64,000 bases of DNA from Rhizophagus clarus (lineage: Eukaryota; Glomeromycota; Glomeromycetes; Glomerales; Glomeraceae): the NCBI GenBank assembly GCA_015698045.1, contig BLAL01000180.1:62001-126000 (forward strand). Direction: 5' to 3'. The translations under genes and the position numbers were made by a program. The notes beneath the pieces are model-generated. The model searched no databases and was not told the DNA's origin. It saw only the letters and a program-made list of their open reading frames with translations. Of the stretch, positions 37,099-50,589 are shown piece after piece; the stretch's first letter is position 1; every line of letters begins with the position of its first letter.

Positions 37099-37561
37099 TA
37101 GTATTATGATCTGGATAAAAATGTGATCTGTTTTGTTTAATCTGAATTAATTTATTTGATCTGGATAGCCATTACAGATTCCTGGATTCATCTGAAAATC
37201 TGTAAATTTCATTCAGATTATCTGTTAAATTTGTAACTCAGACACTACTCAGACCAATTTTGTAATTCTAGCCTGAATTATAATATCACGTGATCTTGGA
37301 TAAATATTTAGCCACTGCGTAAAAATTTTTTTCCTAGTTAAACATAGTAACACAAAAACTTTTTGTATTATCTAAACTTATAAATTTAGCTGGTACTATA
37401 AGTCTGACCAGAATTATGATTTAACAAATCATCCAGATCCATCCGCTTTTTTATCTGAATCTATCTGTCATCTGATTGAACTCTAACAGATGATCTGAAA
37501 CACTTCAGATCAGATTAATCTACCAAATTGATAGATTGATACGGTCTAGATTATAACACTA
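37099..37561. mobile_element. 463-bp hAT-type MITE with exact 8-bp duplication
   Basis: Ends TAGTATTATGATCTGGA and the inverse of TAGTGTTATAATCTAGA. CAATAAAG is repeated exactly at 37091-37098 and 37562-37569. ATCTG is repeated many times inside. No coding. Confidence 0.88.
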
Positions 37562-38369
37562 CAATAAAGGATTGCATTTTTATCAGAGCAATAATTTAAA
37601 AGGGATTAAATTTAAATCTTTAACAATTAGTTCTAATTGCATTTACATAATAAATTTACAGAAAAATTCAGCATAATTATCATTAGGAAATAAAGCTGAA
37701 AGAAAAAATAATAAGAAGATAAAGAAAGATAAAGATATTTCTCTTATCAAGAAATTGTTAAAAAAAATAATTGCATGTGAAAATTATTGAACTTAAGGCT
37801 CTGATTAGTTCAGTTCAATTCAGTTTTTGCAAAAATTGATACTGAACTGAATTGATCAGTATCGGTATTAATGATTAGTACTAAAACTAACTGGTATCAG
37901 TATTAATAATTATTAAAACTAATCGATAATTACCAAAAACTAAACTGATTTACCGATATTAAAAACCATTTTTAGTAAAAAATATTGTGAAACTATTTTA
38001 GTATTTTTTTACCAAATCTATTAAAGTGTTAAAAAATAAAGTTGTCAATCATTTTTTTTTATTAAATTAACTAATAAAAAATGTTTTGCAATGTTTTAAT
38101 TAAAATAATAAAAAAATGTTGTAAAACATTTTTTTTATTAAATTAACTCATAAAAACATTTTGTAACGGTTTTATTAAAGTAACAAAAAAAATGTAGCGT
38201 AACATTTTTTTATTAAAATTAATTAACAAAAACATTTACAACGTTTTCTATTAAAGCTATAAAAAAATGTAGTGAAACATTTTTTTTATTAAATTAACTG
38301 ATAAAAAACGTTTTGCAATATTTTTTAATTAAAGCAACAAAAAAAACGTTGTAAAACATTTTTTTATTA

Positions 38370-40284
38370 GAATCTTGCTAATTTACTCTGCGGGTAAAAT
38401 CACCTAGGTGATTTCACCTATAAATAATTTATCAAAATCAGGTGATTTCACATGTATAAAAAATTTTTAATAAATTTAATAGTACGCAAATCTTTATTAA
38501 TTAATTTTAAAATTTAATTGGCTAAAATTTATTGTAAATTTCAATATTGTGTACGTAAAAATTTAATGATAATAAGATTATTATCTGATCAATGTATCGC
38601 TAATTTGGCAATAATTTTCTGTACAAAAAAAATAACAAAATTTATTATATTAAACTATGACTTTATTTCTTTAAAATCCTGTTTATCAAAGTTAATATTT
38701 TTTACAATTATTTATCTTTAACATAACTAGTAATGATAATAATGATACAAAAAAGAGAAGCCTAACAATTATGATCATAAGAGAGAGAAATAATGGAAAT
38801 AATATTAGAAACAAATAATTGGAGATAACGAAAATGATAGGAGATAAAAGATATAGTAAAAAAAAGAAAGATAATGAAAAGAAGAGGGAAAGAATGCGAA
38901 ATAAAAGGAACAGAATCGAAAACAAAAGGAATAAGGACAAAATGAAAGGAGATAGAAATAAAAATAAAAATAAAAAGATAATGGAAAGGGCAAAAAAAAG
39001 AAAAGATGACAAGAAGAGGACAAAAAAATGAAAGGATGACAAAAGGGAGATGAACAAAATGAAAGGATGATGATAAACGAAGAGATGATAAGAAAGGAAT
39101 AAAAAAATGAAATGATAATGAGAAGGAGAAATGAAAAGATGACAAAATAAACAATGATAAAAACAAAACAATGATAAGAACGAAATAATGAGGATGAAAT
39201 GATAATTGATGTGAAGACGAAATGATAATTGATGATGAAGACGAAACGATAATTAGTGATAAGGATAAAATGATAATTGATGATAAAGACAAAACGATGA
39301 TTGATAAGGATGAAACAATGATAAGGACAAAATGGTAATGAGGATGAAACGATCATAAGAATGAAAAAAAGGAGCAATAATGAAAAAAAAGAAAGTGAAT
39401 AAAAACAAGAAAAATAGTTAGTAAAAATGAAATATGAAAACGAAATTGAAAAAAAGATAAGAAAAAATGCCATACCTTGTTCGCAAAACTAAAACCTAAA
39501 AAAAAACAAAAAGAGGCGAAATGATAAGGATGAAATGAAATTGATAATGAGAATGAAATGATAATTAATGATGAAGACGAAATGATAATTGGTGATGAGG
39601 ATGGATGAAACAATAATTAATGATAAGGATAGACAAAATGGATAAAATGGTGATGAGGATGAAACGATTATAAGAATGAAAGGAAAAAGGAGCGATAATG
39701 AAAAAGAAGAAAGTGAATGAAAACAAAAAGAAAAGGGGAATAATTTAATGAAAGATAAACCATAAAAAGAAGAAAAAATAGTTAGTAAAAATGAAATATG
39801 AAAACGAAATTGAAAAAAAAGATAAGAAAAAAATGCCATACTTTGTTCGAAAAACTAAGACCTTAAAAAAAAACAAAAGGAGGAAAAAAAAAGAAATAAT
39901 AAACCATCATTTAATGTAAACCTGGAAGAGATTAAAGACCTAAAAAGAAAGGAAAAATAATAAATGAAAAGGAAAATAAAAATAAAAATAATAATAAAAA
40001 ACAACATACCTTTGATACAAAATTAAAAGAGCTTAAAAGGTCTAAAAAGAAAAGAAAAAGAAATTAGAAATAACTAGAAAGAAAAGTGAAAACAAAAGAA
40101 GGAAAAAAAACATATCTCGAAACTGGAAAACCTAGAAAAAAAAATAAACAATTTAAAAATTAAAAATTAATCAGGTGATATCACTTGCTAGGTTAAATCA
40201 TCTATATCGAAATAAATAAATTATAAAAATCAATCAGATGATATCACCCGAGTTATATCACCCCAGTTAAAACTAGTTATAATC
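38370..40284. mobile_element. 1.9-kb element nested in the array, 9-bp duplication
   Basis: TTTTTATTA stands on both sides (38361-38369, 40285-40293) at a point where the array is otherwise continuous. Subterminal DNA carries several GGTGATWTCACC-like palindromes on both arms. The ends align only imperfectly as inverted repeats. The duplication is low-complexity, so it is weaker evidence than usual. Confidence 0.6.
38760..40130. repeat. Purine-rich imperfect repeats (GATGAAATGATAATTGATG type)
   Basis: One strand is almost all A/G plus T. A unit of about 180-230 bp is duplicated (39345-39525 and 39661-39890), including ATGCCATACYTTGTTCG. Long Ser/Phe/Ile-rich minus-strand frames here follow from composition alone. 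Confidence 0.7.
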
Positions 40285-41832
40285 TTTTTATTAAATTAAT
40301 TAATAAAAAATGTTTTGCTATGTTTTTTAATTATAGAGAAAAAAACGTAGTGAAACGTTTTTTTATTAAACTAACTATTAAAAAACATTTTGCAACATTT
40401 TTTAATTAAAATAACAAAAAAAATATTGTGAAATATTTTTTTTATTAAAATTAGCTCATAAAAAACATTTCGTAATGTTTTTATTATAGAGACAAAAAAA
40501 AATGTAGTGAAATGTTTTTATTAGCTAATTTTAATAAAAAAAAATATTTTGCAACATTTTTTAACTAAAGCAACAAAAAAAAATATAGCAAAACATTTTT
40601 TTATTAAATTAACTCAAATATTTCACAATGTTTTTTTATTAAATTAATTGATAAAAAACGTTTTGCAACATTTTTTAATTAAAGGAACAAAAAAATGTTG
40701 TGAAACAATTTTTTATTAAAATTAGTTAATAAAAATGTTGCACAACATTTTTATTAAAGTGACAAAAAAAATATAGTGAAACGTTTTTTTATTAAATCAA
40801 CTAATAAAAAACATTTTGCTACATTTTTAATTATAGAGACAAAAAAAATGTAACGAAACATTTTTTATTAAACTAACTGTTAAAAAACATTTCGCAATAT
40901 TTTTTTATTAAACTAACTGTTAAAAAATATTTTGAAACATTTTTTATTAAACTAATTCTTAAAAAACGTTTCGCAACATTTTTTAATTAAAGCAACAAAA
41001 AAAATGTAGCAAAACATTTTTTTATTAAATTAGCTCATAAAAACATTTTACAACATTTTTATTAAAGTGACAAAAAAACGTAATGAAACGTTTTTATTAA
41101 ATTAACTAATAAAAAAGTAGCGAAATATTTTTTATTAAATCAACTAATAAAAAATGTTTCGCTATGTTTTAATTATAGAGACAAAAAAATGTTGTGAAAC
41201 ATTTTTTTTATTAAATTAACTGATTAAAAAACATTTTGTAACATTTTTTAATTAAAGTGATAAAAAAAATGTTGCATAATATTTTTTTATTAAAATTAAC
41301 TCATAAAAACATTTCGCAATATTTTTATTAAAGTGACAAAAAAACATAGCGAAACGTTTTTTTATTAAAATTAACTAACAAAAACTTTTCGCAACAGTTT
41401 TGTAATTATGTTGACAAAAAACTGTTGCGAACAATTTTTTTTATCCAATTAACATTTTGTAACGTTATTTGTTAAAATGACAAGAAAAAAGTTGCGAATA
41501 GTTATTTTTTTATTAGATTAATGAATAAAAACATTTTGCAACATTTCTTAATTAACATGACAAAATACTGTCGCAAAATGGTTTGTTTTATCAAAATAAC
41601 TAATAAAAAACATTTTATAACATTTTTTTATTATATTATTTAGTTAAATTGATTTAGTAATTCAGTTCAGTAAATTGCAAAACTGGTACTGAAACTGCAG
41701 TTACTGAAACTGATTGGTAAATTTACTGAAAATTTTGATTCAGTAAACTGTAAAGACTAAAACTGCTCTGATATCAAAACTGATTGGTACAATTTGATAA
41801 TTACCAAAACTAAACAGAGCCTAATTAAACTT

Positions 41833-42227
41833 AAAACAGTTTTAATGAATTTTATTCAAAGTCAGTCCTAAAAATAGGAATATTGTAGGGCAATTATCTT
41901 AAATTTTATTTATTAATAGCATAAATTTTTTATTTTTTCTCCATTCTTTTATTTTTTTTACTTGTTTATTTATATAATTATTTATAATAATCTGTTTAAA
42001 TAGATTTAATATCAGTAGCATAACTTTATAGTTTTTATAATAAGTATTATATACTTTAACCTATTTTATCAATAAAATTAATGCAATATACAATGTTGTA
42101 AAAAAAAAAAATAGTATTATCAAACAAAAAATATAACTGGACTTTAAAATTAAGGTAAGAAAGAACTAAGAAATAAAGGTGTTATTATTATTTTTTTAAA
42201 AAAACTTTTTATTTTTATTTTTATAAG
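41833..42227. other. AT-rich spacer, no gene
   Basis: Nothing recognisable. Confidence 0.5.
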
Positions 42228-42430
42228 GATGCTACATCGGGAAAAATTTTGGTCTGCAGATCTGTGCAATTCTGTGGAATCCATTTCTACGCAGATCTAA
42301 GGACATGCCGATGCGTAGCATTGAAAAATTTCATGGATTTCTGCGCAGTTCTGCAAATACAAAAAAATCTGCAAAAATTTTTAAAAACAAATCTGCGAAA
42401 TTTTTCAAAATTTTTGACAATTTACAATTA
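42228..42430. repeat. Terminal-type repeat rich in TCTGCAGATCTG, left end
   Basis: It begins GGATGCTACATCGGGAAAA. It is inverted and closely matched at 59389-59490 (GACATGCC and GAAAAATTTTGG are common to both), and inverted with weaker match at 50590-50745 (CATCGGGAAA versus CTATCGGGAAAG). It marks an outer element boundary. Confidence 0.6.
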
Positions 42431-42599
42431 CTTTTATTGTTAATTAACATCAATTAATTTATTTAATTTATTTAATTAAAGCATTACAAATAAATCAATT
42501 TACTACACTATTAATTACACTATTTCAGGTATTAAATGCACTAAATTTTCTGGTTTTTCTTTCTTTACTTTTACTGTTTCATTGAAAATGTAAAAAACA

Positions 42600-45180
42600 G
42601 GGTTTCGAGGTTTTTTACCTTTATATTAGAATTGAAAACTTTCTTTCAGTTTTCTGCGCCTGCAAAAAAAAACTAACATAAATAAAAAAAACAAAAAAAA
42701 ATTAAATTCCGTTTACTTTGAAATTCTATCCAGAGACTGGTCAGAAAACCGCAGACCTAAACTAATATTTTTCAATATTTTAATTTTTGAAATTCATCTG
42801 GTAAACATCTGGAAAGCTAATGACTTATAAAATAAAAAATGAAACGGTTAGTTGACATTTTGTCTAAAAAAAATAATAAATTTAAATTTTCAAAGGTAAA
42901 TACTTTCGAATTCCTCTAAAAGCCTCCAGAAAGACGCAAATTTAAAAAAAGAATTCAAAACGTTAATTAACGTTTTGTTAATAAAAAATTTTTTTTTATC
43001 TTTGGAATGATACCTGGTCTGCTGCGAGATAGAGTCCATCTAAAAAAAATGAGAATGAACATTATTTAACGTTCGTTGAAATAAAAATAAGATAAAAAAT
43101 AATTTTTTTTACCTTCAGTCCACTTCGAGTTCTGGACCTAAAAAAAATAAAACAAAATATTAGTTTCATTTCATTTTGTAAAATAAAATATTATTTCAAG
43201 ATTTTTTTACCTTCGAAATACCGCAGTCTGCTTCTTCTGAACCTAAAAAAGAAAGAAAACAAATGGTAGTTAATGTTTGTTGAAATAATAAAAAAAAAAG
43301 ATATTTCAAAGTTTCTTTATCTTCAAAATACTACGGTCCGCTTCGAATTATAGTTCCAGACCTAAAAAATGAAATAAAACATTAGTAACGTTTCGTAAAA
43401 TAAAAATGTAAAAAAAAAATTTGTTTTGAAGTTTTTTTACTTTTGAAATAACTCGGTCTACTTCTTCTGGACTAAAAAAGTAAAAAAACGAATGTTAGTT
43501 AATGTTCGTTGAAATAAAAGTAAAAAAAAATTATTTTTCTTTTACTTACAGTAATTCACCTCTAAAGGAGTTCTGGACTTAACAAATAAAAAAAATGAAT
43601 ATTAGTAACGTTCATTTAAAAAAACAAAAAAAATAATAATTTTCAAAAATATTATACCTTTGAAATATCATAGTCCGCCCTTAAAGAAGTTCTGGACCTA
43701 AAAAAAAAAGAAAACAAACGTTAGTTAATGTTCGTTAAAATAATAAAAAAAAAGATATTTCAAAGTTTCTTTATTTTCAAAATACCACAGTCCGCTTTAA
43801 ATTAGAGTTCTGGACCTAAAAAATGAAACAAAACATTAATAATGTTTTGTAAAATAAAAATATAAAAAAAAATTTATTTTGAAGTTTTTTTACCTTTGAA
43901 ATAACTCAGTCCACTTCTTCCAGACCTAAAAAAGAAAGAAAACGAATGTTAGTTAATGTTCATTGAAATAAAAGTAAAAAAAAAATTATTTTTTTTTTAC
44001 TTACAGTAGTCTACCTATAAAGGACTTCTAGACCTAAAAAATAAAAAAAACGAACATTAGTAATGTTTGTTTAAATAAAACAAAAAAAAATAATAATTTT
44101 TGAAGATATTTTACCTTCGAAATATCATATAGTCTGCCTCTAAAGGAGTTCCAGACCTAAAAAAAGAAAGAAAACGAATGTTAGTTAACATTCGTTAAAA
44201 TTAAAGTAAAAAAAATTGCTTTTTTTTACTTAATGGTCTGCTTTGAAATGGAATTCTGGACTTAAAAAAAGGGATAAAAGTGAAACGTTACTAACATTTT
44301 GCTAAAATACAAAAAAAAAATAATTTTTTTTTACTTAAAGTGGTCTGTCTCGAATGGAGTTCTTGACCTAAAAAAAAGAAAAAAAGTGAAATGTTACTAA
44401 CACTTCGCTAAAATACAAAAAAAATGAATTTTTTTACTCTTAAAGTGGTCCGCCTCAGAATGGAGTTTTGGGACCTAAAAAAAGGAAAAAAAGCAAAACG
44501 TTATTAATATTTCGCTAAAATACAAAAAAAAACTTATTTTTTTTTTACTTGAAGTGATCTGCCTCAAAATGGAGTTCTAGACCTAAAAAAAAGAAAGAAA
44601 TGCAAAATGTTACTAACGTTTTGCTAAAATACAAAAAAAAATCATTTTTTTTTTACTTAGTAGTCCATCTCAAAATAGAGTTCCGGACTTAAAAAAAAGA
44701 AGAAATGCAAAACGATACTAACATTTTGCTAAAATACAAAAAAAAATCATTTTTTTTTACTTAGTAGTCTGCCTCAAAATGGAGTTTCAGACCTAAAAAA
44801 ATGAAGAAATGCGAAACGTTACTAACGTTTTGCTAAAATACAAAAAAAAATCATTTTTTTTTTACTTAGTAGTCCACCTTGAAATGGAGTTCCAAACCTA
44901 AAAAAAAAGAAAAAGTGAAACATCACTAACGTTTCGTTAAAATACAAAAAAAAATGAATTTTTTTTTACTTTTAAAGTGGTTCACCTCGAAATGAAGTTC
45001 CAGACCTAAAAAAAAAGAAAAAGAAATTGAATGTTAGTTAATGTTTGTTAAATTAAATCAATAAAAAAATCTGGAGCTGTACTTCAGCTTCCGGACCTTA
45101 AAAAAAATTAAAAATAACAAAAAAAAAGTCCGGAGCTGTACTTTAGCTTCTGGACCTAAAAAAATATAAAAATCAAACGT
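42600..45180 (-). repeat. Splice-like hairpin array, about 20 units, minus orientation
   Basis: Units of about 105-125 nt. On the minus strand each has a T-tract ending in AG followed by GTCYGGAACTCCATTTYGAG-like sequence of 32-40 nt, then GTAAAAAAAA. Next comes a 20-24 nt inverted repeat such as GCAAAACGTTAGTAACGT, then the T-tract of the next unit. The hairpin arms change together from unit to unit (AACGTT to AATATT, GCGAAA to GCAAAA). Confidence 0.7.
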
Positions 45181-45199
45181 TTATAATATTCGTTAAATA

Positions 45200-45940
45200 A
45201 ATTAATATACTTGAAGGCTTTAATCTTCAAAATGGAGAGTTTAGAGTCATTCTTCAGTGTCAAGGATCTCTAACCTTCGAAATGGAGAGTCTAGAATTGT
45301 TCTTCAGCGTTAAGGATCTTTACCCTTCGAAGTGGAGAGTTCAGGGCTGTTCTTTAACATCCAGGACCTCTAACCTTCGAAATAGAGTCTGGAAAGGGCT
45401 TTGGACTTGTTCAAAACTTAGAAAAGAAGCTACAAAAAAAAAATTTTTTTAAATAGCTTTGCAAGACAGATCTTGTCATTTTTATCTGTAAAACTTTGAA
45501 ATTCGAAAACTTACTAATTTTTCATTCATCCTACACTTTAAAATCATAAGTAAAAAATTTTTATTTGAATCCAGAACTTGTACCTTTGGCATTCCGTCAA
45601 ACATTGAAAAATTTGTCTTAAAGACTTCGAACCTTATAAAGAAACAGTATTTTTTATTTTTTTTTTTTTAAAAAAAATTATTCTTAAAGTCTGATTATCT
45701 GACAAGCTTCGAAGTTTAAAAAAGAATCCATTAAAAATTTATTTTTTTTTCTTTGGTATCTTTAAACAAATTAATTTTTTTAAGGCGTTAAAAAATTATT
45801 TCTTTAAAAGTGTTAAAAAATTATTTCTTTAAAAGTGTTAAAAAATTATTTCTTTAAAAGAATTATTTCTTTAAAAGTGTTATAAAATTATTTCTTTAAA
45901 GTGATAGAAAAAATTGTTTCTTTAAAAAAGTTTAAAAAAT
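45200..45940. repeat. CCTTCGAARTGGAGAGT repeats, then TTATTTCTTTAAAAGTGT repeats
   Basis: Four imperfect copies of a roughly 60-bp unit (45205-45400) related to a single copy near 16040, then a roughly 25-bp unit (45785-45935) repeated about five times. No coding. Confidence 0.6.
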
Positions 45941-45947
45941 TAGTAAT

Positions 45948-48900
45948 CAATCAGTGGTCATGTCAGGGATCGGCAGGGATCGGCATGGGGAGTTGATTTA
46001 ATTAGAGGATCTACATCTATATTAATACATTTTTGTAAAACCGTTTTTTTAGTTAAATAAAAAATCTTACATAATAAAGTACACTAAAAATTTACATGTG
46101 ACTTAGTGCTATTTCGAAGTTATATTATATTAAGTTTTATCATTATTGGATAAATATTGAGAAACTTTTATTAGGAGCGTATTTTTACGAAGCGAAAAAT
46201 AGGCAAACTTCAATTGTATTTTAACGTAAAAGTGTTGTTTCAACGTGGTCTGTAACACTATATTACGCGAAATGCGAAGACCTTAAGTAGATTTTTGTCT
46301 CCCTACGGACAAAAAAGAGTGTCGGTAACTTGCATCTCTACAATTTATTTTGACTATTTTTTGTCAAAGGAAATCATTAATGTCAGAACAAAGATATGAA
46401 ATTTCCACACCCTTGCCTTCTATAGACTTTTTAGAAGAATATAACGATGAAATAAGCAGTAATGACGAGTTTGAATGTGAAATGTTAAATGAAACACTTG
46501 ATAATACTAGTGATATACATTTTGAAGACCCTGAGAAAAAAAAGAAAAATGATTGTGAAACATTTGAACATGATGAAGTTATAGATAATTTAGAACACAC
46601 TGAACTTACACCATGTGTAGTTATTGATTTTATTAAGGGTGAAGTTCAACGATGTGGGGAATCAACGAAACTAAGACAATTACGAAATTTGTTTGGAACA
46701 TGGCAAGTCGACAGAGATGCAATCAATGAAGTTGATGGAGTTTTAATAAGATTAGGAGTATGTAATACTCATTTCCAATTTGATAATAAGTATCTACATC
46801 AATCACGAAATAAACAATTGAAAGATTTTAATCAAGGAATTATTCAATGGAGACGATGCATCTCTTGTAATAAATATATTACTTTTTATTCTCGGGGCGC
46901 AGGATGCACATTACATTCTTGGCATTTAAATAAACAAAATATTCAAGTTCCATGTATTGGACAGTATACATGTGAGGCGCTACGAGACTGTCTACCAGTG
47001 TGTAAACGGGCTTTTGATGACATTAATCCGCGGCAAAAAAGTGTTTGTTGCTGGTGTTACGAAAATTTGGGTGGTTATATTCATCATCGTCCTGGGAGAG
47101 GAAAAAGTGGGACAACATGTACTACATTACATGCTGATGATACGGCAAAAGGGTTAGAGTATTTGGGTAACTGGTTAATTAATATCGCACAAACAAAAAA
47201 TGACAAAGAAAAAATATTAACTAAAGTTTTCGAAGCCCTTCTTCCTTTTGCCGACCTAACGTTCAGTTCCAATTCTACTATTACTACTCTTATCTCAACT
47301 ACCCTAAATGAACCTCCCAGTTTGTTTATGATAAAGACTCTTTTTATTGAATTTTCTAAAAAACAAGAAATTAAAAAAAAATTAGAAATCAAAGAAAAAG
47401 AACTCGAAAAAAAAGAAATTGAAAAGAAAGAAATCGAAAAAAAATTAGAAATAGAAGATTTTGAGGCAGGTATACTCTCTTTTTCTTCATGAAAACTCAC
47501 GGTAAAAAAAAGATGCGAATGAATAATTTTTTGATTGATTGATACAGGAATTTGGTCATACATTTGGACAAAAATTATGGAATTCTCGATCATATGTTAA
47601 CTCAAGAGCAGCTGCCTTAGAATCTCCGCAAACTATTCAAGAATATTACGATGGGTTTCCCGAGTTTTTAAATGATTTCTTCTTTGGAGTAATTGATGAA
47701 TTACATCAAAAAAAGACGACAGTATGCAACTGGCAACGAAAAAGACGTCACAAGTTACCGAAAACTGTAATTTCTGAACCGATAATGAAAACTGTAACAT
47801 TTATTACGTCGATGTTATTAGGACTAGCTTTTCCTCATTTGAAAATTTGGTTACCTCGAGTTTTAGCTAGCCTTAGTCGTATGCCAAGATTACTGGGTTC
47901 TTTTCGACAGTTGTTAACAGTTTGTCACGTAAGTTCTCATAGTGACAGACACAAACGAAAACTTGCAAAAACCCGAATGGAAGAATCGAATCCATCAAAC
48001 TGTTTAATTCGCGCTAACAATGTGTGGAATTTAGCAATCATCGATAACATCGATTTTAAAGAGAAGAGTTTCAAGTTCGGTAATATATATGATGTTACGC
48101 ATGGTAACTCACATGCCACTCTGAGAATGGCCTTTCAAGCCCAATTGCCAGTTGAAATAGAAACTAGTCGCGAACAAGTCATCGAGTTAACTGCTAATAC
48201 TTCATTATTTGGGATGAATCAGAGTATTGATGAAATGTTAAATATGTTTCAGAAGGTTATTTTTGATTTGTTAGATTTCAAAGAAATTGAAGGTGAATTA
48301 ATTTACAAGACAAATTTTGATGCAGAAACTATCAAGCGCGTTTTACTTACTAAATTAGAACCAGGATGTCTTGGTTCTTCTCCCAATGTTGTAATATTAG
48401 AGCCAGGAGCCAATCCGAATTCTGACGAAGAAATTTTGCATGTTTCTGAAATGTATAAGGAGGACTTTGCGATGAACAATCATTCCTTTTTAGATATCAT
48501 AGCAGATGAGGCGATATTTCATAGGTTAATCAAATGCCGGGAGAAATGGCCAAATATAAGACCTCACTTGGGCCAATGGCACACGTCGAAGAACTTTTGT
48601 TCAGTTTTGATAGTCCTATTCTCTAGTTACGGATTATTAAGTTTGGCGTCATGTTTGGGCGTTCGTTTCTTGGACAAATTTGAAGCTGCAGTCGATTATC
48701 GGTCAACTGCACGAGTATTGGATCTTTTATGGGTGGCGGTGGGGATAGCAATCAATATTTACATAAAAAAAATTGGAATATCACTTTCAGATATAATGGA
48801 TGATGAAAATGATGCTCATGTTTGTCTCAAAGTATAGGATACCTTTATTTTATTAATTATATTGTATTTTATTTATTTTATTATTTATTTACAATTATGT

Positions 48901-50471
48901 AAAACTTACTTTATTACAATAAAAAGATATGGTACTTATACTATAAATGGGCTGGTATCTGGAAAGTGCATCGGATGGGAATGCGCATAGGAAACTTTGG
49001 TCTGCAACAAAATTCATTATCTGCAGCGGCTCCACTTTACGCAAGTGCAGCGAAATCCAACTATACGACAGCTATAGCCCATTATCTTAGCATCATAGCG
49101 GCTCACCCTAAATTAGAAGAAAGATTAAATTATTGTGGCGCCTTTAAAATTCCCTGCGATGTTAACGAAGATTCACGGCATGTTTGTTTTAGCTTTGACG
49201 AAACTCTGGAAACGTTTGGCGTAAGGTTTGTCAAACAAAATGTTTATGGAAATATAATCGATGAGAAGAACCTTAGAGATCAGATAAAGTCTTCTCAGGA
49301 CGAAAGAGAAAGGATAGACCTGTTAATGAGTGAGTACCTTAATGATTATGCAGTTTCATATAGTGAACGGGCTATAAAGTCACGCAAGGAATCTTTATGG
49401 GAGCTCATGAATGACCTCATAACGGTTTTTGGAATGTCTGACCCCTTATCACACCAACTATTCCAAGAATATACACCCACAGAAATGCACAAGGAAGGGC
49501 TTAGTAGACTGTTTGATTGTTATCCAAATAGTTTAGAACGAATTAAAGCAGTATACCGGCAAGAAGTTCTAAAGACAGAAGATAGAAATCCACAAGGTAG
49601 AAGGACAATAGGAGTTGTTAGAACGAAGGTGAAAGATTATAATAGTAAGAAAAAGGCTGAGAAGAGAAAAATAGTGATTCCAGAACTTACACAGCCTGTA
49701 CTAGAAGATTTAAATGAAACGCCACTTACCATCGAACCACAATCCAAACAAAGAAAAACAGCAGGTGCCAGACATCGAACTATCGAAGATGAGACAGCAA
49801 TTCTTTGTGCACTAAAAATATATAAAAATTACCTTCCAGAAGATGCTATTGGTTCCGTTCGTGAGAAATTGTCAGAAGTTTGGACTGTTAAAAAGGTGCG
49901 AGAGTGGTGGAATTATCATAAGAACAAGGAATTGTGAAAAATTGTAAATATTGGGCAGTGATAAATAAACAGTTTGCATTTGCAAACCGCTAAAATCAAT
50001 CATTATCATCGTTTTTTTTATTTAGTTTGTTATAACAATATAAAGAATAAATGCAATTCCTATAGGTTAACTAGTCGATAAAATAAAAATTTGCTATTTG
50101 CCTTAAAAGTTACTATCCTAACCACCTTTTTATGTCTAAACATTTCGATTGCGCTTAAAAAAATACGTGTAATCATGCACTTAATACAGAATTTGGAAAT
50201 CGTATAAACTTGCATCTCGGGTTGAAGTCAAAAAAAATAAGGAAAAGTTGACCATATGTAAAGTTTTTGTACAAAATGTCATACTATAAAAAAAGCGTTG
50301 GAATAGATTGCCAGAAACCTCTAAATTGAAAAGTTCTTAAGGTTCTTTCGTTAATTATTTGAGCCAATATCACGTTGCATTAGACCATTCATTTTTGATT
50401 ATTAGTGTTACACAAAATTTCAATTAGTGATCGACAAGTGAATCGCCTTATCCTGACATGACCACTGATTG
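45948..50471 (+). mobile_element. Intact 4524-bp DNA transposon, 20-bp perfect TIRs, TAAT duplication
   Basis: CAATCAGTGGTCATGTCAGG at 45948-45967 is repeated as its exact inverse at 50452-50471. TAAT stands on both sides (45944-45947, 50472-50475). One three-exon gene fills most of the interior. Base composition is richer in G/C than the flanks. The superfamily cannot be named from sequence alone. Confidence 0.85.
46350..49937 (+). CDS. 1136-aa transposon protein, probably the transposase, family unknown
   Basis: Exons 46350-47465, 47548-48831 and 48927-49937 join in frame; intron 2 is GT-AG. Intron 1 keeps the frame only with a GC donor at 47466 (the GT four bases later gives a shift), so a small frameshift is the alternative. 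A second Met (MSEQRYEIS, 46380) is an equally likely start. The N-terminal third has an acidic start and a Cys/His-rich region (RCISCNK, CTLHSWH, CIGQYTC, CLPVC, CCWCYENLGGYIHH) suited to zinc binding, then a KE-rich coiled coil. The middle has IYDVTHGNSHATLRMAF. The last third has HLGQWHTSKNFCSV, HRMGMRIGNFGLQQ, CFSFDETLETFG and a basic C-terminus (KKAEKRK). No known transposase motif is certain. It looks complete. Confidence 0.75.
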
Positions 50472-50589
50472 TAATATAAAGTTTATCAAAATAAATATGC
50501 AAAGTTTATCAAATTAAAGAAGAAAATTATAAAAATCTTTAAAGATTTTTGTACAAAGTATTTTTAAAAATCTGCAATTTTGGAGATTA

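Larger units (their letters stand above)
37795..41823. mobile_element. 4-kb TIR element built of a tandem array (MULE- or hAT-like size of duplication)
   Basis: Ends AAGGCTCTGATTAGTT and the inverse of TAGGCTCTGTTTAGTT. Flanks are ATTGAACTT and ATTAAACTT (9 bp, one mismatch). Subterminal parts repeat AACTGGTATCAG and GATAATTACCAAAACTAAAC. The interior (37990-38368 and 40285-41640) is a degenerate array of about 60-bp units of the form TTTTTATTAAATTAACTAAT, AAAAAACATTTTGCAACA and so on, in which each unit can pair with itself. No transposase. Confidence 0.7.

Noticed and set aside
38692-39839. Long Ser/Phe/Ile-rich minus-strand frames (up to 222 aa)
   Set aside because: They translate a purine-rich repeat; all three minus frames are open with similar composition, and there is no domain or splice logic.
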